From Citrobacter youngae ATCC 29220 (GTDB lineage Bacteria; Pseudomonadota; Gammaproteobacteria; Enterobacterales; Enterobacteriaceae): a stretch of 64,000 bases of DNA. The notes below the pieces were generated by a model, which made no database searches, was not told the DNA's origin, and saw only the letters and a program-made list of their open reading frames with translations. Both the position numbers and the translations under genes were made by a program. How positions within the stretch are numbered: the first letter of the stretch is position 1; each line of letters opens with the position of its first letter. The stretch spans positions 2,291,813 to 2,355,812 of the forward strand of contig NZ_GG730299.1 in the NCBI RefSeq assembly GCF_000155975.1, in the 5' to 3' direction. This document shows, one piece after another, positions 27,790-35,134 of the stretch.

Positions 27790-29230
27790 ACGATGGCGAC
27801 GCCCTTTTTCACTGGCAACGCGGCTGACCTTTTTTATCAGTCTGGCGACGATCGCTTCCTTTTTCGCCTTCGCATGGATAATGATCCACTCTGTGAAGGT
27901 TCATTTCGCCGAGCAGGACATTAATGATTTACAAGAGATCAGCGCCACGCTGGAACGTATTCTTAATCAACCGGACGAAACTGAATCACGTCGGCTGGAA
28001 ACGCTAAAAAACGTCGTGGCGGGTTACTCGAACGTCATTCTTTCTCTGGAAGATAGCAACCAGAAGGCCATTTTTCATTCACCTGGCGCCCCGGATCTCC
28101 GGCAATTAATCGCCAGCGCCAGGCCAGATAAAAATACCCATGCCAGCGATGTCTTTATTATATCCGGCCCCACGCTGCTCACGCCCAAACATACGCACGG
28201 GCAGAAAACATCATCAAAATGGCGAATGATTCGCCTGCCGGTAGGCCAGCTTGCGGATGGAAAACCGGCGTATACGCTGTATTTGGCGTTATCGATCGAT
28301 TTTCATCTGCACTATATTAACGACCTGAAAAACAAACTGATTATGACGGCATCGCTGATTAGCATGATGATTGTTTTCATCGTGCTGTTCGCCGTTTATA
28401 AAGGTCATGAACCCATCCGCAATGTCAGCCGCCGCATCCAAAATATCACCTCGAAAGATCTCGATGTGCGCCTCGATCCGCAGGCCGTCCCTATTGAACT
28501 GGAACAGCTGGTCAGTTCGTTTAATCACATGATCGAACGTATCGAGGATGTTTTTAAACGTCAGTCGAATTTCTCTGCGGATATTGCCCATGAGATCCGC
28601 ACCCCGATTACCAACCTGGTCACGCAAACGGAAATAGCGCTTAGCCAGACCCGCAGCCCAAAAGAGCTGGAAGACGTGCTGTATTCCAATCTCGAAGAAT
28701 TTGGTCGTATGTCGAAGATGGTCAGCGATATGCTGTTTCTGGCGCAGGCGGACAATAATCAGTTGATCCCGGAAAAGACGGCGCTCAACCTGGCTGATGA
28801 GGTCGGTAAAGTGTTCGACTTTTTCGAAGCCTGGGCAGAAGAGCGTGAGATTGGATTACGTTTTGAGGGGCGCGAATGCTGGGTATCGGGCGATCCGTTA
28901 ATGCTACGCCGGGCAATGAGTAATCTGCTTTCAAACGCCATGCGCTACACGCCAAAAGGCGAGTCAGTGACCGTGCGAGTGACAGAGGCGGATGAACTGG
29001 TTCAGATAGTTGTTGAGAACCCCGGCCCGCCCATTCCTCCGCAACATCTCCCGCGGCTCTTTGACCGGTTCTATCGGGTCGATCCTTCCCGACAACGTAA
29101 GGGTGAAGGCAGCGGCATTGGCCTTGCGATCGTGAAATCGATTGTCATTGCCCATCAGGGAAAAGTCGCGGTGACATCGGATTCACATGCCACCCGTTTT
29201 ACTCTGACGCTGCCCCGGCATGCAATTTAA
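27779..29230 (+). CDS. cusS: copper/silver sensor histidine kinase CusS
   Basis: This inner-membrane sensor kinase (483 residues) has a first membrane helix at about 13-35, a periplasmic metal-sensing domain, and a second helix at about 187-208. HAMP, the H-box ([15 protein letters not shown]), N-box ([10 protein letters not shown]), G-box ([13 protein letters not shown]) and F-box follow. His-rich periplasmic stretch TPKHTHGQK corresponds to the metal-responsive region of E. coli CusS. The start overlaps the cusR end by 11 bp. It phosphorylates CusR when periplasmic Cu(I)/Ag(I) is high. Confidence 0.95.
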   Translation: MVSKRWRRPFSLATRLTFFISLATIASFFAFAWIMIHSVKVHFAEQDINDLQEISATLERILNQPDETESRRLETLKNVVAGYSNVILSLEDSNQKAIFHSPGAPDLRQLIASARPDKNTHASDVFIISGPTLLTPKHTHGQKTSSKWRMIRLPVGQLADGKPAYTLYLALSIDFHLHYINDLKNKLIMTASLISMMIVFIVLFAVYKGHEPIRNVSRRIQNITSKDLDVRLDPQAVPIELEQLVSSFNHMIERIEDVFKRQSNFSADIAHEIRTPITNLVTQTEIALSQTRSPKELEDVLYSNLEEFGRMSKMVSDMLFLAQADNNQLIPEKTALNLADEVGKVFDFFEAWAEEREIGLRFEGRECWVSGDPLMLRRAMSNLLSNAMRYTPKGESVTVRVTEADELVQIVVENPGPPIPPQHLPRLFDRFYRVDPSRQRKGEGSGIGLAIVKSIVIAHQGKVAVTSDSHATRFTLTLPRHAI

Positions 29231-29260
29231 TCTCTGGTGATGACGGTTAAGTCATTTCTG

Positions 29261-29283
29261 TTCTCTGACACAACCGTCATATT
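29261..29283 (+). promoter_or_regulatory. degenerate CusR-like box
   Basis: CTCTGACA-CAAC-CGTCATAT (about 29263-29282) keeps the TGACA-N4-NGTCAT core and the spacing of the CusR box, but the outer AAAA/TTTT are lost. It lies about 70 bp upstream of the SilE/PcoE-like gene, where PcoR/CusR-type boxes stand in front of pcoE and silE. Confidence 0.5.
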
Positions 29284-29347
29284 CCTGTCACGTCACTGAC
29301 AGCGCGTGCTAATTATAATTTCTTCCGTAAACCCACACAGGAGAAAT

Positions 29348-29560
29348 ATGATGAATAAGATGTCCTCTTTTTTAGCTATCGCGTTTTTTATCTCAGCGGG
29401 CGTTAATGCGGCAGAAACGTCATCCCATGCACAATCATTTTCACAAATGAATGAACATGAAAAAGCGATGGTAGTACATCAGTCGACAAATAATGGTCAT
29501 TCCTATGCCCATGAGCAGCAGGCGGAAAAACACCGTGCGCAGGCAAACTCTGCACAATAA
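29348..29560 (+). CDS. short SilE/PcoE-like periplasmic metal-binding protein
   Basis: The 70-residue protein has a signal peptide (MMNKMSSFLAIAFFISAGVN, cleavage near NAAET) and a small His-rich mature part. The mature segment (SFSQMNEHEKAMVVH, EQQAEKHRAQ) matches the C-terminal end of SilE and PcoE, which bind Ag(I) or Cu in the periplasm. SilE and PcoE are about twice this length, so the N-terminal Met/His-rich half is absent. It follows cusS by 117 bp and has a CusR-like box upstream and AGGAG before the ATG, so it is probably metal-induced. A metal sponge role is an inference; the short form may be functional or a remnant. Confidence 0.75.
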   Translation: MMNKMSSFLAIAFFISAGVNAAETSSHAQSFSQMNEHEKAMVVHQSTNNGHSYAHEQQAEKHRAQANSAQ

Positions 29561-29572
29561 CGGATAACGCCA

Positions 29573-29598
29573 AAGAGCGCTGCGATCACAGCGCTCTT
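29573..29598. terminator. hairpin after SilE/PcoE-like gene
   Basis: AAGAGCGCTG (29573-29582) and CAGCGCTCTT (29589-29598) form a perfect 10-bp stem with a 6-nt loop, 12 bp after the stop codon. Only a short AT stretch follows, so termination may be partial. Confidence 0.65.
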
Positions 29599-29643
29599 AA
29601 AAACGGTGCGTTACAGTATGCCGTTTTAATACTGGAGTCAGGC

Positions 29644-30447
29644 ATGGCTTTAACCCTCACGGTATTGCTTGAAAACCGGCGCGCTGCTGGCGCAAATAAA
29701 TCATTACGGGCCAAGCCTGGATTAAGCCTGTTAGTTCAGGATGAAACCACCACCATACTGTTTGATACCGGGCCGGATAACAGCTTCATACTTAACGCCG
29801 CGCAAATGGGCATCGATCTGACGCAATTAACTGCCGTCGTGCTGTCGCACGGTCATTACGATCACTGTGGCGGCGTGCCGTGGCTTGCGGATAACAGTCG
29901 CATCATTTGCCATCCCCAGATAGCCTGTGAGCGGTACGCCGCAATCACCCTGGCGGGAACGCCAAGAAGAATAAAAAAACTCTCGTGTGATAACGACTAC
30001 TCGCGTTTGAATGTGGAATACACTCGTGAACCAGTGGCGATTAGCGATCGTTTTTTGTGGTCCGGGGAAATCAATGTTCCCACTCCGCGGGCCTATGGCG
30101 TTATTCGCGGGAAAACACCTCAACCGGATTACATCAGCGATGAAGGCGTATTGATTTATAAATCGGAGCGCGGGTTAGTCATCATCACCGGCTGCGGGCA
30201 TCGGGGAATAGAGAATATCGTACGCCATTGCCAGAACATCACAGGCATTCGCCACATTCACGCCCTGATCGGTGGCTTCCATTTACGCGCCGCCTCCCCC
30301 GCTAAGCTATGGCGGACACGACAATTTATTAAGCAACAACGACCGGAAAAACTGCTCGGCTGTCATTGCACCGGTTCGTGGGGGCGCTTGTGGCTACCAG
30401 GAACTGAAGCCCCGGCAACGGGGGATGTGATCGTGCTGGCGGACTAA
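29644..30447 (+). CDS. metallo-beta-lactamase-fold hydrolase
   Basis: The 267-residue cytoplasmic protein has a metallo-beta-lactamase fold. The zinc-binding motif HxHxDH is seen as SHGHYDHCGG (about residues 74-83), with later ligands in GCGHRGIEN, GGFHLR and GCHCTG. The overall pattern (FDTGPDNSF, ITGCGHRGIENIV, HALIGGFHL) matches the subgroup annotated as dihydropterin-ribofuranosylaminobenzene phosphate synthase-like (RFA-P synthase-like). The bacterial members have no agreed substrate. It stands alone after the cus region; the stop lies inside the first unit of an 11-bp tandem repeat. No regulatory site was recognised. Confidence 0.75.
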   Translation: MALTLTVLLENRRAAGANKSLRAKPGLSLLVQDETTTILFDTGPDNSFILNAAQMGIDLTQLTAVVLSHGHYDHCGGVPWLADNSRIICHPQIACERYAAITLAGTPRRIKKLSCDNDYSRLNVEYTREPVAISDRFLWSGEINVPTPRAYGVIRGKTPQPDYISDEGVLIYKSERGLVIITGCGHRGIENIVRHCQNITGIRHIHALIGGFHLRAASPAKLWRTRQFIKQQRPEKLLGCHCTGSWGRLWLPGTEAPATGDVIVLAD

Positions 30448-30475
30448 AGGCGGACTAAAGGCGGACTAAAGGCGG
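30438..30475 (+). repeat. tandem 11-bp repeat, 3.4 copies
   Basis: The unit GGCGGACTAAA is repeated exactly at 30438-30448, 30449-30459 and 30460-30470, then GGCGG. The first unit holds the last codons and the TAA of the hydrolase gene, and each further copy holds a further TAA. Copy number may vary between strains. Confidence 0.9.
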
Positions 30476-30633
30476 TAACAACGTTACCCACATCTGCAAG
30501 AGAAACGAGAATCTTGCGGTTTGCGTTTATTATTGACGACGCTTATGCACGTAATCTTGATCTGGTCACTTATTATACAAAGACAACGTTGGGTACACTC
30601 TGGGGAGAGGTAAACAAACAGGAGGTAGTGAAT

Positions 30634-31062
30634 ATGTATCGCTCAATTCTGGTGCCCATTGATATCTCTGAAGCCGATTTAACCCGCCATGTAGTACCTC
30701 AGGTCCAGGCGCATGCCAAAACGGCGAAAGTCCATTTTCTGGCCGTTATTCCTACCGTTCCGTTCTATGCCTCGCTGGGGCTGGCCTACTCAAGCGAATT
30801 CCCGGACCGCAGTGGTCTGCAGGCCAAGGCCAGCGAAAAACTCGAAGAGATTGTTAAGCAGTTCAATATTCCGGCCGGAAGAAGCCAGACCCACGTCGTT
30901 TATGGCCCGCCGAAGGATCAGATCCTCAAGCTAGCGGAAGCGGTAGACGCCGAACTTATCATCATCGCCTCGCATAAGCCCGGTTTTAGCACTTATCTGC
31001 TGGGCTCAACGGCTTCTGCCGTAGTTCGCCATGCAAAATGTCCGGTACTGGTTGTGCGGTGA
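30634..31062 (+). CDS. universal stress protein, UspF-like
   Basis: The 142-residue cytoplasmic protein has the UspA fold. The N-terminal strand ([16 protein letters not shown]) and the C-terminal ATP-binding motif G-2x-G-9x-G(S/T) (in [21 protein letters not shown]) are present. It resembles E. coli UspF (YnaF), also 144 aa, more than UspG, but uspF sits elsewhere in E. coli, so this may be a paralogue. UspF is linked to fimbriae-mediated adhesion in E. coli, which may be relevant beside the fim cluster. The start is ATG 30634 with GGAGG nearby; the frame is open further upstream but lacks a ribosome site. A clear terminator follows. Confidence 0.85.
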   Translation: MYRSILVPIDISEADLTRHVVPQVQAHAKTAKVHFLAVIPTVPFYASLGLAYSSEFPDRSGLQAKASEKLEEIVKQFNIPAGRSQTHVVYGPPKDQILKLAEAVDAELIIIASHKPGFSTYLLGSTASAVVRHAKCPVLVVR

Positions 31063-31090
31063 TGCTGTACGGTGATATGGCAAAATAGTG

Positions 31091-31120
31091 AAAACGGGAG
31101 CTGATTAACTCCCGTTTTTT
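31091..31120 (+). terminator. rho-independent terminator after UspF-like gene
   Basis: AAAACGGGAG (31091-31100) and CTCCCGTTTT (31109-31118) form a perfect 10-bp stem, loop CTGATTAA, with the T-run reaching 31120. It lies 28 bp after the stop codon. Confidence 0.92.
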
Positions 31121-31295
31121 CTCCGACTCAGGCCAGCGCGCAGTGCTGAATACCCAGCAAAGTGGGTGCCGTGCTTAAACAATAATCGTTCATGGATTTT
31201 CACTCAGAGAGTGATGCGCAAAGCAGACTTAATAAAGTGGAAATATGGCTGTTTGTAACGGTATGCGGAAGTGGAGAATGGGGACTGCCTGGAAA

Positions 31296-31372
31296 TGGTA
31301 CGCCCTGTAGGATTCGAACCTACGACCTACGGCTTAGAAGGCCGTTGCTCTATCCAACTGAGCTAAGGGCGC
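31296..31372 (-). tRNA. argU: tRNA-Arg (anticodon UCU)
   Basis: A 77-nt cloverleaf with encoded CCA reads AGA/AGG codons. Acceptor GCGCCCT pairs with AGGGCGT; D stem GCTC/GAGC; anticodon stem ACGGC/GCCGT around loop CTTCTAA (anticodon TCT); T stem GTAGG/CCTAC with loop TTCGAAT. It is argU of E. coli and fimU of Salmonella, in the same place beside the fim regulators; in Salmonella fimU is needed for fimbriae because it supports translation of fimY. Position 1-72 here is a G-U wobble and base 73 is A, unlike E. coli argU (G-C, G73). Confidence 0.95.
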
Positions 31373-31409
31373 ATTGCGAAGTGATAACTTCATGCGGAGA
31401 AACGCGTGA

Positions 31410-31437
31410 ATTATACGGTCAGCACTTGCTGAGTCAA
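31410..31437 (-). promoter_or_regulatory. sigma-70 promoter of the tRNA-Arg gene
   Basis: On the minus strand TTGACT (31437-31432), 16 bp, then TATAAT (31415-31410) is a near-consensus promoter. The tRNA 5' end (31372) lies about 38 nt beyond the -10 box, leaving a short leader. Confidence 0.8.
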
Positions 31438-31627
31438 TGCCTTTTGTTTCAGTTGCTGACGAAGTATACGAATGTTGATTTTTTCTGCTCGTTCAAGGGT
31501 ATCCAGGAAATCACCTGGTAACAACTCAGCCCGCATAGCGCCAGATTTAAGGATACATGTATTTAGAATATTTATGATTTTGCTTAACATTCCTCTACCC
31601 CCTTTCCAGCGGTTCAGGAACTCTTCA

Positions 31628-32221
31628 ATGTTAAGCATCGCCATCAAGGAAGAAAATAGTCACTTCGAACATGGGCTGAAAATCATCATTTCCCATCTGG
31701 CAAATCAGTGGCATCAGGAGATTCGCTTTTTGCCTGTCGAGGAGATCGATCGCGCCGACATCGCGTTTATCTCACTGGATGAAGATTGGCCCAGCGCCGA
31801 ATGCTATCAGGTCCCGGTTCACACCAGACGCCAACACCGGGTGGTCATCTGTAACAGAAACGATAAAGATAAACTGATGTTTCGGCCTTGTCTGTACATG
31901 TTGCCACTGATCTATCGGGAAGATGACGTAGACGAGATAACCAAAAAACTGGTTCTCATCCTGCAAAAACGCGCGCTGCGCAACAGCGTGCCCGCAACTA
32001 TCTGCCATTTCTGCACCACCCGCAATTTTTCTGTCGCAGAGCGCCAGTTCTTAATGTTTCTCGCCAGCGGGTATACGTTAGCCGAAACCGCTCGCCTGCT
32101 CTCGGTAAGCGATCTCCATGCCAAAGCGACCCGTCGCAGCATTATGAAAAAGCTGCATGTGAAAAACGATCAGCAATTTTTGCGCTACATCCGGGCGCAT
32201 CTGAGCTTCCTTCAAAATTAG
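31628..32221 (+). CDS. fimW: fimbrial regulator FimW
   Basis: FimW is a LuxR-type repressor of type 1 fimbriae in Salmonella, where it antagonises FimZ. The 197-residue protein has the expected length (198 in Salmonella). The C-terminal helix-turn-helix is at about 135-195 (FSVAERQFLMFLASGYTLAE, SVSDLHAKATRRSIMKKLHV). The start is ATG 31628 (MLSIAIKEENS), after CAGGAAC; the frame is open upstream to 31472 but those codons read as non-coding. It is in the same relative position as in Salmonella, between the tRNA-Arg gene and fimY, followed by an EAL remnant. Confidence 0.88.
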   Translation: MLSIAIKEENSHFEHGLKIIISHLANQWHQEIRFLPVEEIDRADIAFISLDEDWPSAECYQVPVHTRRQHRVVICNRNDKDKLMFRPCLYMLPLIYREDDVDEITKKLVLILQKRALRNSVPATICHFCTTRNFSVAERQFLMFLASGYTLAETARLLSVSDLHAKATRRSIMKKLHVKNDQQFLRYIRAHLSFLQN

Positions 32222-32372
32222 GTGACGCCTCGTTGCCTGATTTTTTATTGAGAAATATCTCATCACCAATTAAGTATCGGCTCCTACTGTACCTATCTTC
32301 TGACTGCCAGAATGGCCCAGACATATTATTTGTGAGGTAACAAAAGGGCACACCAGGTAATATTTTACCTAA

Positions 32373-32607
32373 TCCCAGAGAGAGGTTGAACTGGATAAAA
32401 CGATCTTTTGGGCATTGAGTAAGACATCAGAAAACTTCCGGCAGATTATTCTGATGGGATACTCAATTGCCAGTCTGGTGATTGTTGAAGGCATTGAAAC
32501 CCAACGGCACAAGGGAAGTTGCCTTCGCGCTGGAAAAATTTGGGTCAGGGATGTTTGTTGTCAGCAATTTATCCAGACCTGCCGCAACAGAAATGGAATG
32601 GAAACGG
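32373..32607 (+). pseudogene. decayed EAL-domain gene (STM0551-like) between fimW and fimY
   Basis: This is the C-terminal third of an EAL phosphodiesterase gene, split over two frames. In one frame (32373-32500) the motifs ELDKTIFWAL and IVEGIETQ correspond to KIDK and AEGVET of EAL domains. After a shift near 32495-32500 the match continues in another frame (REVAFALEKFGSG, then SNLSRPAATEMEW), which is the usual end of the domain. Residues carrying EAL, EVTE and DDFGTG are absent upstream, where stops occur. In Salmonella an EAL gene (stm0551) that affects type 1 fimbriae sits at this place, so this is probably its remnant. The second frame runs without a stop into fimY. Confidence 0.8.
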
Positions 32608-33330
32608 ATGCACAGCGCAAAACGCCGGGAACGACATCGCCGTATACGAAACGCTAACTGTACCCATCAATATCCTTACTGTACCTCGCAGGTATTCGAC
32701 CAACTCGAGTATCTGACGCAAAAAATCGAATACACCATACCGGGCGATACTATATCTCAGGCGATAATTACGACGGACTATTATCTTGCCTATGCGCTAA
32801 GCCGCCATTTATTTTCGGGCACGCGTACCGCGATCTTCCAGTCCATTGAATCAGCGCTGTGCAGTCTGCAGGAGCCGGTTATTAGTCAGTTAGTGGTTGA
32901 TATGGCAGGTTTAACCCTCTCTTACTTCGATATTCTTCAGTGCCTGCGCCAGCTAATAAAACAGCGCAATGATATCCAAATCTTCATATTGCTTTCCCGT
33001 CATGATGAGGACCTTAAAACCTTTATTTCGCTGTCCGGCCCATTTTATATCTTGTCGCGCAGTCTACGCCTTCCTGAGATGCGTCAGGCGTTATTATCCC
33101 CGGTTGTTAATTATATTCATTCCAGGCGCATAAATCAGATCGATTGGGAGATGATTGCCTTACTTTTACAAGGTGAAACGTTAAAAAAGATTGCGCTGTT
33201 GCAGACCCAACCCTACCACCGCATCATCTATCGCCTGAACCAGTTGATTACACGCCTGGGATTACCCAATCGGCAGCGCTTTTTGCATCTGATACACCGC
33301 CTCAAGGTTACCTATCATCACTTAATTTAA
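32608..33330 (+). CDS. fimY: fimbrial regulator FimY
   Basis: FimY is a LuxR-type activator needed, with FimZ, for type 1 fimbriae in Salmonella. Starting at ATG 32608 (MHSAKRRERHRR) gives 240 residues, the Salmonella length. The N-terminus is very basic; a C-terminal helix-turn-helix-like segment lies at about 178-235 (WEMIALLLQGETLKKIALLQ, YRLNQLITRLGL). The frame is open without a stop back to 32482 through the remains of an EAL gene, so a longer product is possible, but no good ribosome site was seen for it. At least one AGG codon (33124-33126) is read by the nearby tRNA-Arg(UCU). Confidence 0.85.
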   Translation: MHSAKRRERHRRIRNANCTHQYPYCTSQVFDQLEYLTQKIEYTIPGDTISQAIITTDYYLAYALSRHLFSGTRTAIFQSIESALCSLQEPVISQLVVDMAGLTLSYFDILQCLRQLIKQRNDIQIFILLSRHDEDLKTFISLSGPFYILSRSLRLPEMRQALLSPVVNYIHSRRINQIDWEMIALLLQGETLKKIALLQTQPYHRIIYRLNQLITRLGLPNRQRFLHLIHRLKVTYHHLI

Positions 33331-33915
33331 CACCATAACTCTATGTGTAATAAGATTTTTTAGGAAATTACTTAATTTTATATGAGAAAACAGATCTAAT
33401 TTTCACAAATATTTAATATTTACAACTATTCCTGGTATTATGGTTTCTACCTTCACCACACTTAGCCATACTGTTTCTGTGCATATCGTTCGAAAATAGC
33501 CTTTTCGCTGACTTAACAAAACCTAAACAATTAGCTTATAATATCGTTTTTACTATTTAAAAGAATTTTTCAATCTGTCATAATTCGAACTACAGATAAA
33601 TAATATCAATAGTCATTAACACATCTGGATCTTTCAGAACATCCTAACTGCCATTAACAATCGGGATGTTGTAACGCTTTTCCGAAAGAGCAGAGCAGGT
33701 ATAATCCTCACTGTTTCCTGATTAATTGTTAGTTTTCCGGTGTGAAATGGATGTTCCACAAATTCATTGTTCTGCAGAAGAACAGCCGAATAAACAAGGA
33801 TGAAAGCGTATTTATTCGGTTCTCCTCAGAACAAGTCCTGGCTATTTGACAATATTATAACGCCTGATGTTTTATCAAATTCGCAAGATACGCAAACAGT
33901 TTGAGGCATACAACA
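33331..33915. other. AT-rich control region upstream of fimZ
   Basis: This 585-bp gap between fimY and fimZ has no credible gene on either strand. It is strongly AT-rich, with several A/T runs, and must hold the fimZ promoter. I could not assign individual boxes. A long leader is likely, as for fimZ of Salmonella. Confidence 0.5.
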
Positions 33916-34548
33916 ATGAAACCAGCATCCGTTATCATTATGGACGAACACCCTATTGTCAGAATGTCGATAGAAGTTCTACTCGAGAAAAACAGTAATA
34001 TTCAGGTTGTGTTGAAAACCGATGACAGCCGCGCGGCAATTGAACATCTACGCACGTACCCTGTCGATCTGGTCATCCTGGATATTGAACTACCTGGCTC
34101 TGACGGGTTTACATTACTCAAGAGAATAAAATCATTGCAGGAGAAGACTCGGGTGCTATTTCTGTCCTCAAAATCTGAGTCTTTTTATGCCGGGCGCGCT
34201 ATTCGAGCCGGGGCAAATGGTTTTGTCAGCAAACGCAAGGATCTGAATGATATCTACAATGCGGTAAAAATGATTTTATCGGGATATTCTTTTTTTCCTT
34301 CGGACACACTTAATTTTATTAACAATATAAATGCACAAAAAGGCGTATTAAATGATATGCCGCTCTCTAACCGCGAGGTTACGGTTTTGCGCTATCTGGC
34401 AAATGGGTTATCCAATAAAGAAATTGCTGAACAATTATTACTCAGTAATAAAACGATTAGCGCTCACAAGGCGAATATCTACTCCAAGCTTGGTTTGCAT
34501 ACCATTGTTGAACTGATCGACTACGCAAAAATGCATGAATTAATGTAA
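33916..34548 (+). CDS. fimZ: fimbrial response regulator FimZ
   Basis: FimZ is a NarL/FixJ-type response regulator that activates fimA transcription. At 210 residues it is full length. The receiver domain has the acidic start (VIIMDEHPIVRMS), the phospho-acceptor Asp in LVILDIELPG and the Lys in GFVSKRKDL. The LuxR-type output domain begins near 146 (LSNREVTVLRYLANGLSNKE, NKTISAHKANIYSKLGL). The cognate kinase is not nearby. I use ATG 33916 rather than the upstream TTG at 33901. Transcription converges on the fim structural operon, with a terminator between. Confidence 0.95.
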   Translation: MKPASVIIMDEHPIVRMSIEVLLEKNSNIQVVLKTDDSRAAIEHLRTYPVDLVILDIELPGSDGFTLLKRIKSLQEKTRVLFLSSKSESFYAGRAIRAGANGFVSKRKDLNDIYNAVKMILSGYSFFPSDTLNFINNINAQKGVLNDMPLSNREVTVLRYLANGLSNKEIAEQLLLSNKTISAHKANIYSKLGLHTIVELIDYAKMHELM

Positions 34549-34549
34549 C

Positions 34550-34584
34550 AACACTCCCGGCGAGATTTCGTTCGGGAGTGTTTT
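34550..34584. terminator. terminator between fimZ and fimF
   Basis: AACACTCCCG (34550-34559) and CGGGAGTGTT (34573-34582) form a perfect 10-bp stem, followed by TTTT on the plus strand. The A-rich left side (rc T) could serve the minus-strand fimAICDHF transcript as well. Confidence 0.85.
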
Positions 34585-34597
34585 GTCAGCGCAATAA

Positions 34598-35134
34598 TTA
34601 GTTATAGTTAATCATAAACGTGGCATCGGCCCTGGCGACACCGGGCTGAACCCCATCAGCCAGCGCGATATAGTTGGCAAAAAAAGTCAGCGTGGCATTG
34701 CCATTCTCATCAATACTGACGGCCTGGCTGGCCTGTTCAAGGGGCAATCGCGTACGATCGCTATCGCGCAGCTCAATCGCCACCTTTTGCGCCATAACCG
34801 AATTATCGAGCGCTAGTAGCGTAGTGCCCGGGGCCGGAGTCCCGGAAAACGTTATCGAAGCGGATCCTGGCGGGCAGCCTTCAAGCTTCAGCGTAAACGA
34901 GACCGGCTGGGTGGTGTCTCCGCTGGTCTGGAGCTGCTTTGTCGGCCAGGTGCCTAAATCAACTGTCTTATTGCTGTCGCTGGCGATCGCCGCGCAGGTA
35001 AAATCCACCACGTTACCGCGCAGTTCAATATTAATTTCCCCCAGCGACGAGGCGGCCTGGCATAAAGCGCTGAATGTGAGCATCGGCACAATCGCCAGAA
35101 GCGCCCATGCGGCTGGCGTTTGCTTATTAGTCAT
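34598..35134 (-). CDS. fimF: type 1 fimbrial minor tip/adaptor subunit FimF
   Basis: The 178-residue exported pilin has a signal peptide (ending SALCQAASS), the N-terminal donor strand (LGEINIELRGNVVDFTC) with the conserved Cys pair, and the C-terminal pilin motif (ADATFMINYN). Such subunits join the adhesin to the rod by donor-strand exchange. I use ATG 35134; it overlaps the fimH end by 8 bp, which shows tight coupling. It is the last gene of the minus-strand fim operon. Confidence 0.9.
   Translation of the reverse strand: MTNKQTPAAWALLAIVPMLTFSALCQAASSLGEINIELRGNVVDFTCAAIASDSNKTVDLGTWPTKQLQTSGDTTQPVSFTLKLEGCPPGSASITFSGTPAPGTTLLALDNSVMAQKVAIELRDSDRTRLPLEQASQAVSIDENGNATLTFFANYIALADGVQPGVARADATFMINYN

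Noticed and set aside
31296-31640. Prophage or integrative element at argU
   Set aside because: No integrase or phage gene and no second copy of the tRNA 3' end was seen in the window.
31411-31647. Minus-strand 78-codon frame upstream of the tRNA-Arg gene
   Set aside because: It overlaps the tRNA promoter region and the fimW start, has no clear ribosome site and is not recognisable.
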